A DNA stretch of 64,000 nt from Xanthostigma xanthostigma (lineage: Eukaryota > Arthropoda > Insecta > Raphidioptera > Raphidiidae): the NCBI GenBank assembly GCA_963575645.1, contig OY754475.1, positions 3,472,001 to 3,536,000 on the forward strand, given 5' to 3'. The position numbers were made by a program, and so were the translations under genes. Under the pieces are notes generated by a model, which saw nothing but the letters and a program-made list of their open reading frames with translations, ran no database searches and was not told the DNA's origin. Numbering within the stretch: position 1 is the first letter of the stretch; each line of letters opens with the position of its first letter. Of this stretch, positions 59,263-64,000 are shown piece by piece.

Positions 59263-59790
59263 TTAGAAGCAGTCTATTCCGAAAGAGTAAGATCTTTGAA
59301 GAACAGTTTGCAGTATCGAGGTAGCTTGTGACTTAAATTGGCATTGTTCTATTCAGATATTGGTCCCCGACGGTTAAACTCCACATATCGAACATATAGA
59401 GACTACAACAACTGGTAGTTGGTAGTTGCTAGTTGTATAGTACCTATAACTTCTTATCCGATGCCCGCTAGACCGTGTCATTGTCTTCACTTCTGACCTC
59501 GCACCCTTCCGTAACAGTTCTGAAATTCTCAAGGCTGGTATTCATAAATTTCTTGTACACATTTTGCAAGAGTAGCTTAGTAGAACTCATGTCGGGTTAC
59601 ACTCCTGTATCACCTTCATCCTCACTTACACAACCAGTACTAAGTTGATAAACATATTTTTCCATTGGCTGAGTAGCATAGGAGGAGAAAAATACTAGAG
59701 TTCGAATGCATTTCGCTGTATGGATCGGGAAGGTTATTTGGCAAAGCCGAAAACGACGCAGACGCAGCCCATTGGAAGCTTTAGTGTCTA
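59263..59790. other. Spacer, somewhat GC-richer, no recognised gene
   Basis: Includes a small direct repeat actggtagttggtagttgct at about 59411. A 67-codon minus frame (59597-59800) shows no known motif. Confidence 0.45.
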
Positions 59791-59803
59791 GACCCAACAT
59801 AAC

Positions 59804-60095
59804 TTTCTATACTAATGATGAGTATTTGGAAAGAATTCCGTGGCATAAGGATCGAAAATGAAGCAATACTGAGATTTTTTTAAACTTGCATTTAATACTA
59901 ACGTTTCGATACGTTTTGTATCATCTTCAGAACGTATCGAAACGTTAGTATTAAATGCAAGTTTAAAAAAATCTCAGTGTTGCTTCATTTTCGATCCTTA
60001 TGCCACGGAATTCTTTCCAAATACTCATCATTAACTTCAACGGATCACAGTTACTCTATTTATTGAATAGAGTCAATCTTCATTTCTATACTAAT
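59804..60095. mobile_element. Hairpin element with hammerhead-like core (copy 4)
   Basis: The 266-bp element (59817-60082) has inverted arms (59817-60029: gatgagtatttggaaagaat tccgtggcataagg… and complement) and a 53-nt tail. It is flanked by the 13-bp duplication tttctatactaat (59804-59816, 60083-60095). On the minus strand, from 59930 down to 59896, it reads CTGAAGA, t, a perfect GATAC/GTATC stem, GAAAC, GTTA, GTA: the best-preserved hammerhead-like core of the family. The tail (taacttcaacggatcacagt…tact) resembles the copy 2/3 tail. It sits inside the head of a family G tail. Confidence 0.9.
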
Positions 60096-60425
60096 ACTAT
60101 AAAGAAGTTAAGTTTGTAAGTTTGGATGTAGGAGGTAATCTCCAAAACTTCTCATCCAATACCAATATCTTTAGGATGGACAATGTACTCTTGACCCAAC
60201 ATAACAGTCTATACTAATATTATAAAGAAATTAAGTTTGGATGTAGGAGGCAATCTCCAAAACTTGTCATCCAATTTCAAAAATGTTTTCACCAATATTT
60301 AGAACGGACCTTCAGGACGGATATAGGCTATATATTACCGCTTTAAAATAAAAGCGCTTTCCGTGAAGACAAATTTTGTAATTCTACGAAAAAAGGTAGT
60401 ATGCCGGACCCGATCGCTGGTTACA
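60084..60425 (+). mobile_element. Two family G retroelement tails in tandem
   Basis: The first fragment (60084-60192: ctatactaatactataaaga…ggaggtaatctccaaaac, stopping at ggatggacaatg) and the second (60206-60425: ctatactaatattataaaga… to ggacccgatcgctggtt) each follow gacccaacataac (59791-59803 and 60193-60205). Either the first fragment was inserted with this 13-bp flank duplicated, or the unit was duplicated in tandem. The copy 4 hairpin element later split the first fragment near its start. Confidence 0.8.
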
Positions 60426-62239
60426 CACAAAAGTAATTGATACCAGATTTCGACGTTTATGAATACGAAGTCTGTTGGTGTGGCTTTATCCAGAAAAGTG
60501 CAAAGTGCGATGTGATAGTGACACACTATAGTCACTATATATAGTGACGTTTGTTCACTTGTTTAAGAGCCCTTTACTTGAGGCTATCTCTCGGCTGGTT
60601 GATGGGGTGAAACAACATTCACACTATTGCGATAGCCCTGAGCATTGATCCTTACAATGACACCCTTTATAGCTGCCCTTTACTGTCTTACGATCGGCTG
60701 GATTTCTCAGGGAAAAAAATAATAACTTAGATATTATCACAACCGATCAAAAGAACTCAAATACATTGAAAAAATAATGAGCACAGTCGGACTCATGTAT
60801 TTTCAACTGATTTTATAAACGTATTTTCAAGATTTGAGTCGTTATTTCTCATCGCAAAGCGTCTCCTCCTGCCTTGCTCAGGCAATGGAAAAATACGCTT
60901 AGCAACGTTTAACCTCAAAATCAATTAAGGGTCTAATTAAAGTTGAAAAATACTTGAGTTCTACAGTATTTGATTGGTTGCCTTAATAGAAGGAGTGCTG
61001 GGTCGATAATTTTTTTGTTAATTTATAAATATATTGTAAATATTCAAGGAATTTGTTAAAATATTGTAAATGAAAGTTCACAAGAAAATCGCTAAAAATA
61101 TTGAAAATTAAAAAATATCAGTGCAAAGAATCAACGTTTCAAATATGAGAAATTTTAATGGAATTGCGTAAATTTCCAAAGCCACTGAACCGATTGGCCC
61201 TGAGTACTACTTACTGAAATTAAATAAAATTAAAAGAAATCGTTCGAATCAATGGTTTTTGGCATATCTTATGACAGAAAAAAATTCCACATACACACAT
61301 GGCGGAACACCACTATTCTTGACATTTAAGGGTTGTCCAATAAAGTTCATACCTTATTTTGGACACAAGTTTTCGACCTCTTAATTCAAATACCGCACCA
61401 AATTGATATGCCCTTCGTTCTTTTCTTCTGTTTTTTAAATAGTAATATAAATCATACTTTAAAAACCAAAATTCCAAATATATAAAGACATACGTAAATA
61501 ACTTAAAAAACAATTTAGTTAGTGAACGGGTGTATCATTCCAAATCAAATAGTAGGTTCCCCTAAAAACTAAAAACAAAAAAACCTAATCTAATGGAGAT
61601 TGTTAGTAAATCGTCTTAAGGGATCGGTCAGTAAAAAAGAGTCTCCAAGACAAGGCGCGGTACCGCGCGCGCGCGCGGATGGCAGAGTCCCCGGGGCTAC
61701 TGGCAGTCCTCTAATCCAGTGACATATTGACGCCGGAACATTCGAAACCTCCCCGGATCTTAAATCTCACTTTCACTGACCACTTCCAGCTTGTACTTTT
61801 ATTGCGTTTACATTAGTAAGGCGTCGTTGCGACTTCAAACATTCTGGTACCAAAAAAATTATCAAAGACTGTTTATAATAATAATAGCTCTAGGACAGAC
61901 GAGAGAAGGGAGTGAGTTCACGAGATACGATTTTCCGACGACTATTTTTTTCGGAATTTAGTATAGCCTTCCGTTATGACAGCGTAAGTCTGGAAGCTTT
62001 TGATGTCGCTAGCAGGTGGAAGGTTTATATCAACGACAAAGTGGTTTTTTAATGACGAAATAGCTAGGCTTGTTTAGGAGTAGCATCAATTCATAATTTC
62101 AGTTAATTATTTAGTTCCCTTGAGCTTGTAACAGCCGATATCGCTACACGCGAAGCCATTTTCAAGTCCTCAAAGTACTCAAGCTTTCCGTACGTTGCTC
62201 AGAGCAACTAGAAACGTGAAAAAGTCACTCTTTATCAAT
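60426..62239. other. Spacer; short GC island with (CG)n
   Basis: 61655-61680 contains ggcgcggtaccgcgcgcgcg cgcgg inside a GC-richer stretch (61640-61760). 60525-60548 is a small palindromic run (cactatagtcactatatata gtg). No gene was recognised. Confidence 0.5.
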
Positions 62240-62660
62240 TAAAAAAAATTGGTTGTCTGTAAAGTCGGTTTACGGACGATAGTTTTACGTGATAACGTAT
62301 TCCGCTCGAATATCATATTTAATAATACATAACCTAAATTTTAGTAGCTGTCAAACTATATTTTTACCGACTAATAATTTGTTCAACCAAAGCAAAATAC
62401 ATATTTTTAAGCAATTATAAAAGACTTTTAAAAGAATGTATATATAATATTTTATATTTGTTTACAAACCGTATAATTTATCTGGCCATCTGTCAGATGT
62501 AGCTTTCGCTGGAATAGCCGAAAAAAATGTTGAACGCACACTACTCTCTGACGTCACGCGAGAAGAGAGAGACTATCGCTTATATCGCGCTCTCGCTTGC
62601 GGGACGTTACTCTTTTTCGTGCGTGCAGCCGGTGTTTCATCAATTTATAAGACGTTATCA
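62240..62660 (-). repeat. Dispersed repeat B, copy 2
   Basis: In the reverse orientation it matches both ends of 15870-16447: gtgtttcatcaatttataag acgttatca at its right, and ttggttgtctgtaaagtcgg tttacggacg…cgtgataacg at its left. The middle here (62345-62610) is repeat B's own interior, including a gagagagactatcgcttata tcgcgctctcgcttgcggga c block. The forward 79-codon frame crossing it is incidental. Confidence 0.72.
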
Positions 62661-63571
62661 TGTCAAAAGTCAAATAAAACCCAGCTTTTTCAATAGAAAA
62701 ATATTTTTAAGATCTAATGTAACCGAAATGTTACTTTATTATCTATTCGTTTTTTCTTCAACATAAAAATCGACTACCACTCTTTTTCCATACAGTATCT
62801 AGTGATTGTACGACAAACAGCTGACCATCGGTCACCACCCTAATACAACAAGGCGTATAGAGGAGCGTTGGGTCAGACACTTGATATATGTCTGACAAAT
62901 TGACTCGCGTTTGTAAAAAGTCACCAATTGATTTGAATTGGGGTTAGATTTGTCTTCCTCGTAACGGAAGGATATTTGTTTTTTGTTAGCCTTACAAATC
63001 TTCCAGCGGGGATTTGACTACATTTATTATTCCTGAATTTGTATTCAATAAAGAAATGTCGTATTTAAAACTAAATAAATCTTATCGCTAACATAATTTG
63101 TTTCTAAGAGGTTGTCTTCATTTTAAGAATTGGTGCAAGAAGCATGAAATGGTTCAATTAAATCGATTTTGATATTTTTTTTAATGTCTAGTATTTTCTA
63201 CTAAAAAAAAAATGTTTGGTTTAAAGACACTAATTTTAAACACGGTTTTTTAGATCGTTTTTAAGGTCGTCATTATGACATAGTTGAGTACACGGTGTCC
63301 TGGTTTGCACGACTTGTCGGTTTGTACGTGTCTGCGTTTCCGAACGTCCTGTATTTCGAAAGAACATGCATATACAGTGCGTTCACAAACGATGTAAATT
63401 GCTAAATAAAAATGAGATATCTAAATGAAGAAAATTATTCAGCAACATAATTCCGTTTTTTTCATTTATTTACCATAATATATTACATCACAAGGGCTTC
63501 ACCTCGGGCTCATGACGCGCAGGGCCGAGATTTCAACTTTTAAGGCCCGTGTGGTGTATACGATTTTTCTT
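62661..63571. other. Spacer, no recognised gene
   Basis: AT-rich, nothing recognised. Confidence 0.5.
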
Positions 63572-63786
63572 CATATCCGCTCGAAAGTACGTACTTTCGT
63601 CAGCAGGGACGAAAGATTGACATTTTACTAGTGAGAACGGCGGAAGGAAAAAATTTCTCATGCGTATTTATACTCGTAACTAGGGTTACCGCTGTCATTT
63701 AATATAATACATAACAGGGAGTAAATGTCAAACTTTCGTCCCTGCTATAAGGGACGAAAGTACGTAGTTTCGATCGAGGTATAAAG
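63572..63786. mobile_element. MITE with palindrome-rich TIRs
   Basis: The left end tatccgctcgaaagtacgta ctttcgtc…agcagggacgaaag and the right end (complement of tatacctcgatcgaaactac gtactttcgtccc…agcagggacgaaag) form TIRs of about 50 bp. Each contains the inner palindrome gaaagtacgtactttc. One end-only relic is at 45528-45575. No TSD is clear; no ORF. Confidence 0.75.
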
Positions 63787-64000
63787 AAAAAATCATTTTT
63801 ACTTTAGAGTCTTCATGATTTCTTTGACCCGTCTATTAAAGAAATTCATGAAGAACATTTTCCAAACTTCAGTTAAATGAGTGTTTCTTATTCTGAAAAA
63901 TAACCGAATCAATTTGGGTTTATCTTATTGTGTGCAGGGTGATAATTGTAGAACATCGACATTTATTAATGAAGAACGGAAGACTTCTTCTGGAACAGCT
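63787..64000. other. Spacer to window end
   Basis: Nothing recognised. Confidence 0.5.

Noticed and set aside
61313..61513. Mariner element end (agggttgtccaataaagttcat) with a minus frame
   Set aside because: Only one end-like sequence was seen, no inverted partner or transposase motif was found nearby.

Overview
This is an AT-rich eukaryotic intergenic window, most likely from an insect and probably a lepidopteran. I see no intact protein-coding gene. The longest open frame is about 120 codons, roughly what chance gives in 64 kb at this composition. The insect/lepidopteran call rests on repeats: several dispersed copies of an RTE-like non-LTR tail (heads like ctatactaatattataaag, ends like ggcgaagccggaccgggccgctagtt), a LINE fragment with an AATAG-type tail, and MITE families of common arthropod types. 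No species is assigned.

The window is a graveyard of transposable elements and tandem repeats. From left to right: 3.7-4.35 kb, a PIF/Harbinger element with terminal inverted repeats (TIRs), TAA target-site duplications (TSDs) and a broken transposase start; 5.7-6.36 kb, three 221-bp tandem units; 7.8-8.06 kb, a TTAA-flanked MITE; 10-16.7 kb, old direct duplications and dispersed repeats; 17.26-18.03 kb, a 765-bp foldback element flanked by TATA; 18.7-19.2 kb, the first of three copies of an unnamed dispersed repeat; 20.85-21.13 kb, a hairpin element; 21.76-22.13 kb, a TA-flanked MITE with a second copy at 50.9 kb nested inside a retroelement tail; 31.2, 35.3, 36.3, 38.0 and 42.4 kb, tandem arrays; 34.16-34.51 kb, a hAT-like MITE; 39.0, 48.6 and 59.8 kb, more hairpin elements; 43.3-44.7 kb, a large palindrome and two tRNA-like sequences; 47.7 kb and 59 kb, degraded non-LTR retrotransposon coding remains; 52.5-52.9 kb, two adjacent palindromic MITEs; 58-60.4 kb, a dense stack of nested insertions; 63.6-63.8 kb, a terminal MITE.

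The most interesting observation is a family of short hairpin elements at 20.9, 39.0, 48.6 and 59.8 kb, with a single-arm relative at 33.1 kb. They carry a motif matching the hammerhead ribozyme core (CTGARGA, a 4-5 bp stem, GAAAC, a tiny stem III, then GTC or GTA in the best copies). Three copies are flanked by clear 11-13 bp TSDs and the fourth by a tentative 12-bp one. That combination fits short retroposed sequences related to Penelope-like elements or retrozymes, but in inverted-repeat form.

Possible host signals are weak: a TATA/initiator pair with a consensus splice donor near 40.9 kb (+), a possible 5' exon with a strong donor near 56.0 kb (-), a 73-codon frame at 15.24 kb and a membrane-type frame at 57 kb. 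All would need transcript evidence.
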